NCBI RefSeq assembly: GCF_014203395.1
Contig: NZ_JACHIW010000003.1
Coordinates: 186,001-250,000, forward strand
Source of the DNA: Saccharopolyspora phatthalungensis
GTDB taxonomy: Bacteria; Actinomycetota; Actinomycetes; Mycobacteriales; Pseudonocardiaceae
Length of the DNA: 64,000 bases
Direction of reading: 5' to 3'
Below, piece by piece: positions 34,272 to 46,700 of this stretch. A model generated the notes under the pieces. The model did not search any database, was not told where the DNA came from, and saw only the letters and a list, made by a program, of their open reading frames with translations. The stretch's first letter is position 1. The number at the start of each line of letters is the position of its first letter. Position numbers and translations under genes: made by a program.

Positions 34272-34937
34272 ATGGGGCGACTCGAGACGATCTCGGTCAC
34301 TACCTTGTTGGTCGACACGCTTCGGGCGCAGATCCTCGACGGGAAGGTCGAGTCGGGTCGCGGCCTGGCGGAGAACGATGTCGCCGCCGAGTACGAAGTT
34401 TCCCGCCCGACCGCCCGGGTCGCGATCACCCAGCTCGTGCAGGAGGGCCTGCTGCGCCGCAACGGGCGCCAGCAGCCGGCTCGCGTCCCGCAACTGACCG
34501 CGGCCGATGTCGAGGACCTATTCGTTGTCCGGCTGCCGCTCGAACTTGAGGTCGTCCGGCTCGTGGCGGGGCGCCCGGACGCGCACGGTCGGGCCGCGCG
34601 GGCGGTCGATGACCTGCGCGCCATCGACTCCGGCCGGCCGCACAGTGCCTTCGTCGAGGCGGATCTGCGCTTCCATCGGGCCCTTGTCGATGCAATCGGC
34701 AGCCCGCGGATGACCAGCCACTACGAGCGGCTGAGCGGCGAGATCCATCTCTCGATGGTTCAGTCGCGGCTGGTGCTCGGCCGCGACCGCATCGTGGCCG
34801 AGCACAGCGCGATCCTCGCCGCGATCGTCGCCGGCGATGTCGCGCGTGCGCACGAGTTGATGGAATCGCACCTCGCCGGTGCCCGGGACGCGATGGTGGC
34901 CAGTCTGGGTGCCGACTCGCTCGTCAGCGGGCAGTGA
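34272..34937 (+). CDS. GntR-family (FadR/FCD) transcriptional regulator
   Basis: The 221-residue protein has an N-terminal winged helix (LAENDVAAEYEVSRPTARVAI about residues 35-55, followed by EGLLRRNGR) and a helical FCD effector domain with the metal-binding pattern DLRFHRALV and HxxI(L)xAI...H at EHSAILAAI and MESHLAG. It is divergent from the damaged D-lactate dehydrogenase-type gene with a consensus operator between. Control of lactate or glycolate oxidation is a reasonable inference. The regulator looks intact even though its target is broken. Confidence 0.88.
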   Translation: MGRLETISVTTLLVDTLRAQILDGKVESGRGLAENDVAAEYEVSRPTARVAITQLVQEGLLRRNGRQQPARVPQLTAADVEDLFVVRLPLELEVVRLVAGRPDAHGRAARAVDDLRAIDSGRPHSAFVEADLRFHRALVDAIGSPRMTSHYERLSGEIHLSMVQSRLVLGRDRIVAEHSAILAAIVAGDVARAHELMESHLAGARDAMVASLGADSLVSGQ

Positions 34938-35043
34938 GCACCATGCGGAAGCGCGCGGCGACGGAGATCATCTTCTGGTACGCGTCATTGGCTTGGTTCA
35001 GCGGGAGAATCTCGATCACCGGGCGTATTCCGTGCAGGAGGTG
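34924..35043 (-). pseudogene. C-terminal relic of a zinc alcohol dehydrogenase
   Basis: The minus frame gives HGIRPVIEILPLNQANDAY and ARFRMVLTAR before a TGA. This is the typical end of zinc-dependent MDR dehydrogenases (G-I-(R/K)-P-V-I-(E/D) then K-A-R-F-R-x-V-L). No GxGxxG or zinc-binding part precedes it. It overlaps the GntR 3' end by 14 bp. Confidence 0.65.
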
Positions 35044-35082
35044 CCGCGATGGGGGGCGAGCGCCTCGCGGGTCTGTCGGGCC

Positions 35083-35361
35083 TCAATAGGAACCGACCGT
35101 GCCGTCGGTCCATTCGTCCAGGTCGTCCAGGCGCGTTCCGACGTGACCAGGGAAGTCCTCAAGGGAGTGCAGGCGCCGATGGATTTCCGCGCGGACGACG
35201 AGCACTTCGCGGCGGTGCCGTTGCACGAGGTCCCAGCACTGCTGTTCGAGCGCGTGGTTCATGCAGAGCTCGGCGAGTTTGGCGCGGCGATCAAGTTCGT
35301 CCAAGAGGCAGGATGCCAGTGACGCACTGTGAGATTGCTGGATGAGCTGGGACATGGTCAC
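35083..35361 (-). CDS. Hypothetical 92-aa helical protein
   Basis: Begins MTMSQLIQQS and is rich in Leu, Glu and Arg with a heptad-like pattern and two isolated cysteines. GTG start at 35361 or ATG at 35355; a GGGGTG stretch upstream could serve as SD. I do not recognise it. It is upstream of, and in the same direction as, the dehydrogenase relic, so it may be a surviving neighbour. Confidence 0.35.
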   Translation of the reverse strand: MTMSQLIQQSHSASLASCLLDELDRRAKLAELCMNHALEQQCWDLVQRHRREVLVVRAEIHRRLHSLEDFPGHVGTRLDDLDEWTDGTVGSY

Positions 35362-35706
35362 ACCCCGATTTCATCGGTGGATGTCTGGTGGGTCGACCTG
35401 TTTAGGGCACTTTCCACTGTGACGTCCGGACCAGAGTCAGGTACGGGGCGAACTACTTAACACGCAGTCACATTTGGCTTGAGTAGTGCACCGGTCTGCC
35501 GTGCTGGGCTAGCGGACGATCGACCGGCGCTGGCGGCAGGCCCGGTGGGGGTCAAGTGTTCGAGGGGGACTTGCGCGTTGACCACACGCCTAGTTGTTGA
35601 CGATGGCGCCCGTCCCGGTAGTAGCCCGGATGCCCGCGAGGCCCGTGGGAGGTCTTCCTGGACCCTCGGCATCGCCGTACGCGGCGTCGCTGCTTCGGGA
35701 GGAGCT
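35362..35706. other. Spacer upstream of the rox promoter region
   Basis: About 345 bp with overlapping weak frames on both strands but no SD-supported gene or recognisable domain. Confidence 0.3.
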
Positions 35707-35727
35707 TGTCCGTCCACAACGGACAAA
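35707..35727. promoter_or_regulatory. 21-bp palindrome in the rox leader
   Basis: TTGTCCGT (35707-35714), CCACA, ACGGACAA (35720-35727): perfect 8-bp arms, about 230 bp upstream of the rox start and 54 bp upstream of the RAE-like repeat. Probable operator. Confidence 0.5.
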
Positions 35728-35780
35728 TAAAAGGCAAGGAGAGCACCACTGCCTGCCACCTTCAACATATAGCGCACTGG

Positions 35781-35799
35781 GGGCCTTGCGGCAAGACCC
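35781..35799. promoter_or_regulatory. Rifamycin-associated element (RAE)-like inverted repeat
   Basis: GGGCCTTGCGGCAAGACCC differs at two positions from the published 19-bp RAE (GGGGCTTGCGGCAAGGCCC as I recall it). RAEs lie upstream of rifamycin-inactivating genes in actinomycetes and are needed for rifamycin-inducible expression. It is 158 bp upstream of a Rox homologue. Confidence 0.72.
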
Positions 35800-35945
35800 G
35801 GGTCGTGCCGCAGAATTCGTCGGCCGAAGCCAGTACTTGGGGAAATGGGAGTCGCGACGTGCGTGTGTTGTTGTCGACGTATGGGGGCCGCGGGGGACGC
35901 GCCGCCGGACTGCGCGGAGCAGCCGACCGAAATTCATCTCGTTAA

Positions 35946-37385
<1,440 letters not shown>

Positions 37386-37417
37386 GTTCGCAGGCGTGGC
37401 CGGAAGGGGTGTGACGC

Positions 37418-37441
37418 GGCCGGTGCGGTAGCGCACCGGCC
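37418..37441 (+). terminator. Hairpin after rox
   Basis: Perfect 10-bp GC-rich arms (37418-37427 and 37432-37441) around a GTAG loop, 33 nt after the rox stop. It lacks a T-tract, as is common in actinomycetes. Confidence 0.65.
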
Positions 37442-37748
37442 CAGTCCCCGGATCGACGGTGTCCGGTCACAGACCTCTGGCCCGTACATCACCGGACCGG
37501 CGCTTCGCGACTTGCGTACGGGGGCAGTGAGTCCTTTTGGGCAGCCACAGCTACCCAAAAGACTCGTGCCTGCGGACCTGCGCGCCTCCGGATGAGCACA
37601 GGAGGGCCCTTTTGTTGGGTTTTGAGAAACGGCACACGCAAAATCATTGCGCGTGTCGGGGGTGCCTGGTTCAAACGGGCGGTATGGCTGGTTCATACTA
37701 CCCAGCGCGGTAATCGTTTCGGCCAGGTTTCGAACTTGATCTGATTGG
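37442..37748. other. Spacer upstream of the giant gene, with a second hairpin
   Basis: No gene. A hairpin at 37529-37565 pairs GAGT plus CTTTTGGG with CCCAAAAG plus ACTC around a 12-nt loop, with one bulged C. An AT-richer stretch (37612-37660) follows and may hold the giant gene's promoter. Its GTG has no obvious SD. Confidence 0.45.
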
Positions 37749-40700
37749 GTGGACCGTGTGTCTGTGTTGGTGCCGGAGGAGGTGCGGCGGCTTTTTCAGG
37801 TGTTGACTGGTGAGGATATGACGGATGCGGATGAGGATGCGTTGTTTGCGGTGGCGGAAGGGTTGGAGTCGGGTGCGGCGACGGTGGAGGAGCTGGGTCC
37901 GGTGGTGCGGGAGGTGGTGGGTCGGGTACGGGGTGGGTTTTCGGGCAAGGCGGCGGATCGGTTTGCGGAGCGGTTGGCGGGGTTTGGTCCGGTTTTGGAG
38001 TCGGGTGGTGTGGGGTTGCGGGAGTTGGCGGGGTTTGTGCGGGGTTTGGCGTTGCAGGTGCAGTATTTGAAGTTTGTGACGGTGGGCGGGTTGGTGTTGC
38101 TGTTGGGGGAGGTGGCGTGGGCGGTGTCGATGGCGGGGCTGACGGCGGGGGCGAGTATGGCGTGGTTGGCGGCGCGGTTTGCGGTGATGCGGTTTCTGTT
38201 GTCGCGGTGGTGGGGGCAGCTGTTTATGCGGCTGGCGGTGGCCCAGGTCGTGGGGATCGGGATGCAGTTGGTGGTGGAGGTGGGTGCGCAGGGTGCGCAG
38301 TTCGCGTTGGGGACACGGAAGAAGTGGGATGGGCAGCTGACGACCATGGCAGTGGGGGTGGGTTCGTTCAGCGCGTTGTTGGCGGTGCCGTTGTCGGCGT
38401 TGGGCAATGTGGTGGGTAATGCGATTACCAAGGTGTTGGTGCGGGGTTTGGGTGACAAGATCGATGCTGAGGTGTTGGCAGCGGCGGCGAAAAATGCTGC
38501 GGAGGAGCACGCGGTGCAGTATCCGTTGTCGTCGATGGCGAAGTTCGCCGATATGGTGTCCAAGAGTGTGGATGATTACGCGGGGATGTCGGTGCGGGCG
38601 ATGTGGGCGGCGCGGTTCGGTCACGGTCTGGGGGAGTCGCTGGAAGAGGGCTTGACCGAGATGTTCGGCGAGGCGGGGTATGGCGCGCTGAGTGGTCAGG
38701 GGGCGCAATGGAATCCCTTCTCGTTCACCGCGGGGTTGTCGGAGGCGGTAGGTTCGGGTATTGGCAACCTGGCGGGTCTGGCGATGCGTGGTGAGTTGGT
38801 TCCGGCGGGCCGGGCCCGGAATGCCGCCGACGGCGAGAAGGACTCCGCCACTGTAGACACCAATGCGTACACGACGGAGGAGCTGAAGACCGATTCCGCT
38901 TTGCAGCCGGGAGAAAAGTCCGGCTTCCTGAGCAGCCTGTCCGGTGCGGACTCCGAGGCGTCCAAGGTCGGCGCGTATGAGACGCGGCGGGACAACGCGC
39001 CGTTGCTATGGCGTGAGGGCGATGCGAATGCGCAGGCCGCGCTGTGGGATCAGAGCAGGCCGGGCACGCCGCCGCCACCCTACAGTCAGCCTCAGGACGA
39101 GGACCTCGTCCACAGCGATCCACCGGGTTCCGGTGGCGCTTCCAGGGAGGGCGATTCCCGTGCCGGTATGCCGCCGCCTGCATACGGTGCGGTTACTGGC
39201 GATGTCCATGCCGATGTCGAGTCGTCTGGTGTGGACGTTACACGGGAATACCGTGGCAGCGCATTGGTTTCTGACCACGTTGTCTCGGTTGGGGATTCCC
39301 GTACCGATTCGCCGCACCGCGACGACCGTCTCGTCGCCGAAACCTCCCAGGCGGATAGCCAAGAGGCTGTCGACGATGTGCAAGTGACAGAGCCGCTGTT
39401 CCACGTGAATGACGCTGCTGTTCCTGAGGTGTCCGCCAGGGCGGATTCGGTTGCGGGGAATGCGGATTCGGCTCGTTTGAGCGATGGTGGGCCGCACGCG
39501 CAAATGCCGCCGGACCCGTCTGGGGCCATGGCTTCGGGTGATCCTGTGTTGGTTCCGGAGCCGGTGGGGTTACCTGCGGATGCGGTGCGGGTGTCGGTGC
39601 CGGCTGAGGTGGTTTCCAGTGCTGGGCTTGTGGGTCTGGTGCGTGGTCGGGCGGGGGATGTGGGTGTGGGTCCGGTGGTTTTGGTGTCGGGGGAGGGTGT
39701 GGGTGTTGCGGTGGCGTCGTCTGCTCAGTCGTCGCGGGTGGCGCGCGAGGTGGGGCGTGATGTTGTGGCGTTGATGCCGGGGAGTGGCTGGCGCGGTCCG
39801 CGGTGGATGCAGTTCGCTCCCGACGGTTCCCGTCCCCGCCCGTTGGGCGAGCCCGGCCGGATTGCGGCCTTGCCGCAGGTCGGCGGGGGGCGCTTCGGGC
39901 TGGATGATTTGGCGAGTTCGTCGACTGCGGTCCCCGGAAGCCCCGCCGAGGCTGTGGTTGCGGGACCGGGTGAGGCGGGGAGTGCTGCGACGGCGCCGGG
40001 TGCCGATTCCACGGCTGCCGGCACGCCTGAGTGGACGGAGTCGGATCTTCGTAGTGCGGTTGAACGGGCTCGGTCCTTGGGTGGGAACCGTGATGTTGCG
40101 GTGGGGATCGTGCGGGGCACGCATGATGTGGTGGCGCTGGCGCGTGGAGATGCGGGTGTGCCGCTGGATGACGTGGTGGCTTTGGTCGCGGTGCGGGCTG
40201 ATGCGGTCGGTCATGACGAGGCGGTGCGGTTTTCCCGGGAGTTGGCGGCCAGACTCGGTACGCAGGGGACGGGCTTGGGCGTTCGTGCGGGGGCGGGGCC
40301 GGATTCGCGGGCAGCGGCGAAGGAGTCCGAGGAGCTTGCGCGCGGCGAGCACGCCGGTGGACCCGAGGAGTCGGGTGTTCCGATGACGTGGGGGTTTGAT
40401 CCGGGCTTGGAGTCTGCGTTGGATTCGTTGGGTGTGGCGGGATGGTCGTGGGGTGGTGTGTCGAGGGACGGGGAGGAGGCAGGGCTGGCGGCTTTCGGCG
40501 TGGATGCGGGTGATCGTGGTGCTGATGGGGTGGATTCGGTCGGTGCGGGCAGTGGGCGTAAGCGGGGTCGTGAGGATGGTTCGGTCGATGAGGGCGCGGC
40601 GCGCCGGGCCGCGGGTCCGGAGGATTTCCCGGTTTTGCCGGATTCATTGGATGGTGCGGGTTGGTCGTGGGGTGTCGGTGATGTGCCGGGTGCGGATCCG

Positions 40701-43700
40701 TTGGATTTGGCGGCCAGGGCTGAAAATCTGGATTTGCTGGGGTTTGGTACGGACGCGGCGGTTTTCGGTGATGTCGGAGGTGCGGATTTGATTGCTGGGG
40801 GTGCTGCATCGTGGTCGGTCGCACTCGGTGGCACGGAGGTGGATTCGGCACTGGAAGCGGTAGACACGGCCGAGAATGCGGCTAGCGTGGAGTCGTTGAA
40901 GGAGGCGGCGCGGGTGGAGGCGCGGCGTGCTCGTGATGCGGGTGAGCCCTACACCGGTGCGGAGTTGGGGAAGAGGCTCGGCAGGAGCAAGTGGTGGGGG
41001 CAGGCGCGGCTTGCGGAAATCAGAGGGGAGAGTGGTCCGGCACAACGTTCCTTGCAAGGTCCGGAGGGGGAGCGGTTGCGGGAGGCGGCGCGGGTGGAGG
41101 CGCGTCGTGCTCGGGAGGCCGGTGAGTCCTACACCGGTGTGGCGTTGGGGAAGAGGTTCGGGATGAGCGTGGCGTGGGGTAAGGAGCGGCTTGCGGAGAT
41201 CAACTCTGTGGATGGCGTGGCCGGGCGGGCTGCGCAGGAACAAGAGCGGAAGTGGGCGCAGGAGCGGGAGGCGGGGCGGGTGGAGGCGCGTCGTGCTCGG
41301 GACGCGGGTGAGCCCTACACCGGTGCGGAGTTGGGTGAGAAGTTCGGGAAGAGCACGGCGTGGGGGGCGCGCCTGGTTGCGGAAATCAGGGCTGAGGGTG
41401 ATGCGGGACGGTCTGCTTCGCAGAGGACGGGGGAGCGGTTGCGGGAGGCGGCGCGGGTGGAGGCGCGTCGTGCCCGGGACGCGGGTGAACCCTACACCGG
41501 TGCCGCGTTGGGGGTGAAATTCGGAAAGGGTTCGACGTGGGGTGGGCTGCGGCTTATGGAAATCAAGGCCGATGGTCGTGCGAGCGGTACGGCTTTGCCG
41601 GAGCAGGTGCAGGGGCGGGGGCCGGATCCGCAGTCGGAAGTTCCGCTCTCCGAGGGGCCTGTGAGTAGAGGTCAGGCCGGTGGTACGGCCACCGACCCGA
41701 TTGATGATCTGGCCTGGTGGGGGCTTGGTCCGGCCGTCGAGTCCGCATTGGATTCGCCGGAGGTTGGGGGATGGTCGTCGGGTGATGTGGCGGGGACGGG
41801 GTCGAATAACGCGGGATTGTTTGCTTTCGATGTGGACCTCGATCTGGACGCGGTTGGTCCTGGTGTTGGAGGGATGGGTTCGTTTGGTGAGAGTAGTGGG
41901 CGTGAGTGGGGTCGTGACGATGGTTCGGCCGACGAGGCTGTGGGGATCGGGCCCTCGGGTCGGCAGGGCTTCTCGACTTTGCCGGGCTTTGCGGGCGGTA
42001 GTGCGGCCGTTGGTGGCTTGTCGGAGGGGCCGTTGTCGTGGGGTGTTGATGAGGTGCCGGGTGATAGTGGCGGTTATCTGGATCCGGGTGGAGTGGGGTT
42101 GTTCGGGTTTGGGGTGAGCCTGGCTGATGGTGATGCTGGCGCACTTTCGACCGTTGAAGGTCCGGCGGAGTTGTCGGTGGGTTCCGGTGGCGTGGCGGGT
42201 TCGGTGCCGGAAGGGCCGGATGCGGCCGAGCGGTCGGAGCGTGCGGAGTTGTTGAGAGAGACGGCACGGGTGGAGGCGCGTCGTGCTCGTGACGCGGGTG
42301 AGCCCTACAGCGGTGTTGCGTTGGGGAAGAAGTTCGGGATGAGCCGGTCGTGGGGGGAGACACGACTTGCGGAGATCAAGAATGAGGGCGGTGCGAACCG
42401 GCAGACATTGCGGGAGCAGGAGTGGGCGGAGGAGCGAGAGGCGGCGCGGGTGGAGGCGCGTCGTGCTCGGGACGCGGGTGAGCCCTACACCGGTCCAGCG
42501 TTGGGGAAGAAGTTCGGGAAGACCGATAGGTGGGGACGGGCCCGGCTTGATGAGATCAGGAGTGCGGGTGATGTGCCCTGGTCGGCTGGGAAGGGGGCGG
42601 AGGAGGAGCGGTTGCGGGAGGACGCGCGGGTGGAGGCGCGTCGTGCCCGGGACGCGGGTGAGCCCTACACCGGTCCAGCGTTGGGGAAGAAGTTCGGGAT
42701 GAGCCGGTCGTGGGCGGATACACGACTTGCGGAAATCAAGGATGAGGTTAATGAAGTCCGGCGGGCCATGCGGGGAGGAGAGCAGGAGTGGGCGCGGGAG
42801 CGGGAGGCGGGGCGGGTGGAGGCGCGTCGTGCTCGGGACGACGGCGAGCCCTACTCCGCGGCCGCGTTGGGGAAGAGGTTCGGGAAGAGCAAGGCGTGGG
42901 GGCAGAAGCTACTTGAGGAAATCAAGCCTGAGGGTGGTGCGATCTGGTCGGCTGCGGGAGAGCGGCAGGCCGGGCAGGTGCGGGAGGCGGCGCGGGCGGA
43001 GGCGCGCCGTGCTCGTGATGCGGATGAGCCCTATAACGCTGTGGCGTTGGGTGAGGAGTTCGGGAAGAGCGAGATGTGGGGGCAGGAGCGACTTGCGGAA
43101 ATCCGATCTGAGGGTGGTGCGCTCTTGTTGTCTGTGCGGGGGCGGGAGGGGGCCCGGGAGGCGGCGCGTGCGGAGGCGCGTCGTGCACGTGATGCGGGTG
43201 AGCCCTACACCGGAGCGGCCTTGGGGGAGAAGTTCGGAAAGAGCGAAAAATGGGGGCAGAAGCGACTTGCGGAAATCAAGCCCGAGGATGGCAGCCGACC
43301 GGCCGTGCGCGGGCCGGAGAAGGAGCGGTTGCGGGAGGCGGCGCGGGCGGAGGCGCGTCGTGCTCGGGATGCGGGTGAGCCCTGCACCGGTGCGGCCTTG
43401 GGAAGGAGGTTCGGAAACGGTGAGAGGTGGGGTCGGGAGCGGCTTCATGAGATCAGGAAGGAGACGAGTGGTTCTGCCGGTGGAGCCTCGGGTTCTGGGG
43501 GTGGTGTTCCGGCGGAGGGAGTCTCGTCGGTCGATGCGGCCGAGTGGGTGCAGTCGGGTGTTGAGTCGGGTGGTGTGGCGGGGTGGTCGGAGTCGGATTT
43601 GCGGAGGGAGGTCGAGTTGGCTCAGGTGGTGGGTGGATCACGTGAGGTGGCGATGGGGATTGTGCGAGGCACGCATGATGTGGTGGCGCTGGCGTGGGAG

Positions 43701-46700
43701 GACGCGCGTGTGTCGTTGGATGATGTGGTGGCTTTGGTTGCGGTGCGGGTAGAGGCGGAGGGACATGCTGCGGCGGTGCGGTTTTCCCGGGAACTGGCGA
43801 ACCGACTTGGTACCCAGGGGTCGGGGTTGGCCATCCGTGCCGGTGCGGGGCCGGCTCCCCACGCGGCGGTGTTCGAGGTATCTGCGGCCGACGAGGGGCC
43901 CGGTGCTCCGATGACGAGGCGGATCGAACCGGCCGGGGCCGTCTCGGGTTCGATTGATGTCGCGGGGTGGTCGTCGGGTGCTGTGGCGGGTGCGGATTCA
44001 TGGGATGGTGCGCCGAGTGCGGCGGCGGAAGACGCGGAAATGCTGGCTTTTGGTGCGGCTGATCGTGGCGTAGGGGGGTTGGGTTCGGTCGGCGCGGACA
44101 CCGGGCGCAAGCGGCGTCGTGACGACGATGGTGCAGTCGATGAGGGTGCGGCACGAAGGCCCTCAGGTCCGCAGGATTTCCCGATTTTTCCGGAATTTGG
44201 GAAACCCGGCGACACGACGATCGAGGTAGCACCGGAGGTGATACACGCGGCCGAGGCGGTGGATACTACCGAGTCGTCGAAGGAGGAGGCTCGCGCCGAA
44301 GCGCGTCGTGCTCGTGACGCGGGGCAGCCCTATACCGCTGGGACGTTGGGGAACAGGTTCGGAAAGAGCTCGTCGTGGGGTTGGCGTCGGCTTGACGAGA
44401 TCAGGGCCGAGGGTGGTGTGAGCCGGCTGGTTTCGCAGGGGCACGAGGCGGCGCGGGTAGAGGCGCGTCGTGCCCGGGACGCGGGTGAGCCCGACACCGG
44501 TCGCTCGTTGGGGAAGAAGTTCGGGCGGAGCGCGGCATGGGGTGCGCAGCGGCTTGCGGAAATCAGTACTGAGGGCGGTGTGAGCCGCTCCGATTTGAAG
44601 GGGCAGGATGCGGCGCGGGTGCGGGAGGCGGCGCGGGTGGAGGCACGTCGTGCTCTTGCCGAAGGAAAGCCCTACGGCGGTGAGGCGTTGGGGCAGCGGT
44701 TCGGGAAGAGCGGGTCATGGGGCAGGTCCCGGCTTGCGGAGCTCAGCGATGAGGGTAGTGCTGACCAGCCTGTTGCCGAGGTGCAGGGGCAGGATGCGGC
44801 GCGGGTGCGGGAGGCGGCGCGGGTGGAGGCATGTCGTGCTCGTGATGCTGGTGAGCCCTACAGCGGTGGGACGTTGGGAAAGAAGTTCGGAATGAGCGAA
44901 AGATGGGGTCGGGCGCGACTTAAGGAGATCAGAGGTGGGGATGGTGCGACCCCGGAGGCTGTGCGGGCGGAGGAGGGGGAGCGGTTGCGGGAGGCGGCGC
45001 GGGCGGAGGCGCGTCGTGCACGTGCTGCTGGTGAGCCCTACAGCGGTGGGACGTTGGGAAAGAAGTTCGGAAAGAGCGAAAGATGGGGGCGGGAGCGGCT
45101 TCGCGAGATCAGGGCGGCCTTCAGTGGTTCTGCTGGTCGTGCTTCGGATTCTGCGGGTAATGTGCTGGCGGAGGATGTCCCTTCGTTGGATGTGACTGCG
45201 GCTGAGCGGCCGCAGTCGGTTGTTGAGTCGGGCGGTGTAGCGGGTTGGACGGAGTCGGATCTGCGGAGAGAGGTTGAGTGGGCTCGGTTGGTGGGTGCGC
45301 AGCGTGATGCGGCCGTGGAGATTGTGCGGGGCACGCATGATGTGGTGAAGCTGGCGCGTGGGGATGCGGATGTGTCACTGGATGACGTGGTGACACTGGT
45401 TGCGGCGAAGATCGACGAAGTTGGTCACGACGAGGCGAAGCAGTTTTCCCGCCAACTGGCGGCCAGAATCGGCACACCGGGGACCGCGTTTGCGATCCGT
45501 GCCGCAGCAGGACCCGATCCCCGGGCAGCGGCCGCGGTGTCCGAGGAGTCCGCGGGCAGCGCTTTGGTCGGCGACATGCCCGGCGGCCCGGCGGAGAGCC
45601 CATCGGGTTTTGGGTGGGGCGAGCTTCCGGCTGGTCGAACGGATGATGTGCTGATGACGGACTTTCCGGTGACAGGCACGAATGTGGTTGTGGCTGAAGG
45701 GTTCGCGGATGATCTGGGCGGCTTGTCTTTCCTTGGCGACCCGGAGTCGTGGTTCGTTGACCCGTTGAACGTCGGGAATTTCGGTCTTGGCTGGGATGAG
45801 GTTCAGGACGGTCGAACGGATGATGTGCTAGGGGTGGGCTTGTTCGGAGCGGGGGCGGATCCGCTTTCGATTGAATGGTTTGCGCATGATTCGGGTGGAT
45901 TGTCGTCGGTTGGGGCTGTGGGCGGTTCCGGGGTGGGTGGCCGTAGCAGGCACAAGAGGGCTCGTGTTGATGGCTCGGATAATGAGGGTGCCGAGTCTGA
46001 GCGTCCGTCCCGTCGTCGTGTGCGTCGGGCGGATTCGGCGAAGCGGAAGCGGGCGGCGGAGTTGGAGACAGTGTGGGCGGAGCTGCGTCGTGCCGGTGAG
46101 GCGGGTGAGTCTCACACCGGGGCGACATTGGGGAAGAAGTTCGGAAAGAGTGCGACGTGGGGCTTTGCGCGGCTTAGGGAGTTCCGGGCAAGTCATGGGG
46201 GGACGAGTCGGGCGGATGTGGTGAAGCGGAAGCGGGCGGCGGTGTGGGCGGAGATGCGTCGTGCTCGTGACGCGGGTACGCCCCATACCGGTGAGTCGTT
46301 GGGGAAGAAGTTCGGGAAGGGTGTGTCGTGGGGCTGTGCGCGGCTTGCGGAGTTCCGGGCGAGCGAGGGAGGTTTGAGTCGGGCGGAGTTGTCGCAGCGG
46401 GATCGGGACGCGAACTTGGAGACAGTGTGGGCGGAGCTGCGACGTGCTGATGAGGCGGGTGAGTCCCACACCGGTGCGACTTTGGGGGCCAAGTTCGGAA
46501 AGAGCGCGTCGTGGGGTGTGCAGCGGCTTGCGGAGTTCAGGGTGCGGGCAGGGGAGGGCGGCCCGGCGGATGTGGAGCAGAAATGGGCGGCGGTGTGGGC
46601 GGAAGTGCGTCGTGCTCGTGGCGCGGGCGAGCCTCACACGGGCAAGTCGTTGGGGGTTAAGTTCGGAATGAGCCCGACTTGGGGGCTGCAGCGGCTTGCT

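Noticed and set aside
39238..40851. 537-codon minus-strand frame within the giant gene
   Set aside because: Pro/His/Arg low-complexity shadow of the G-rich repeat gene; no SD and no domain.
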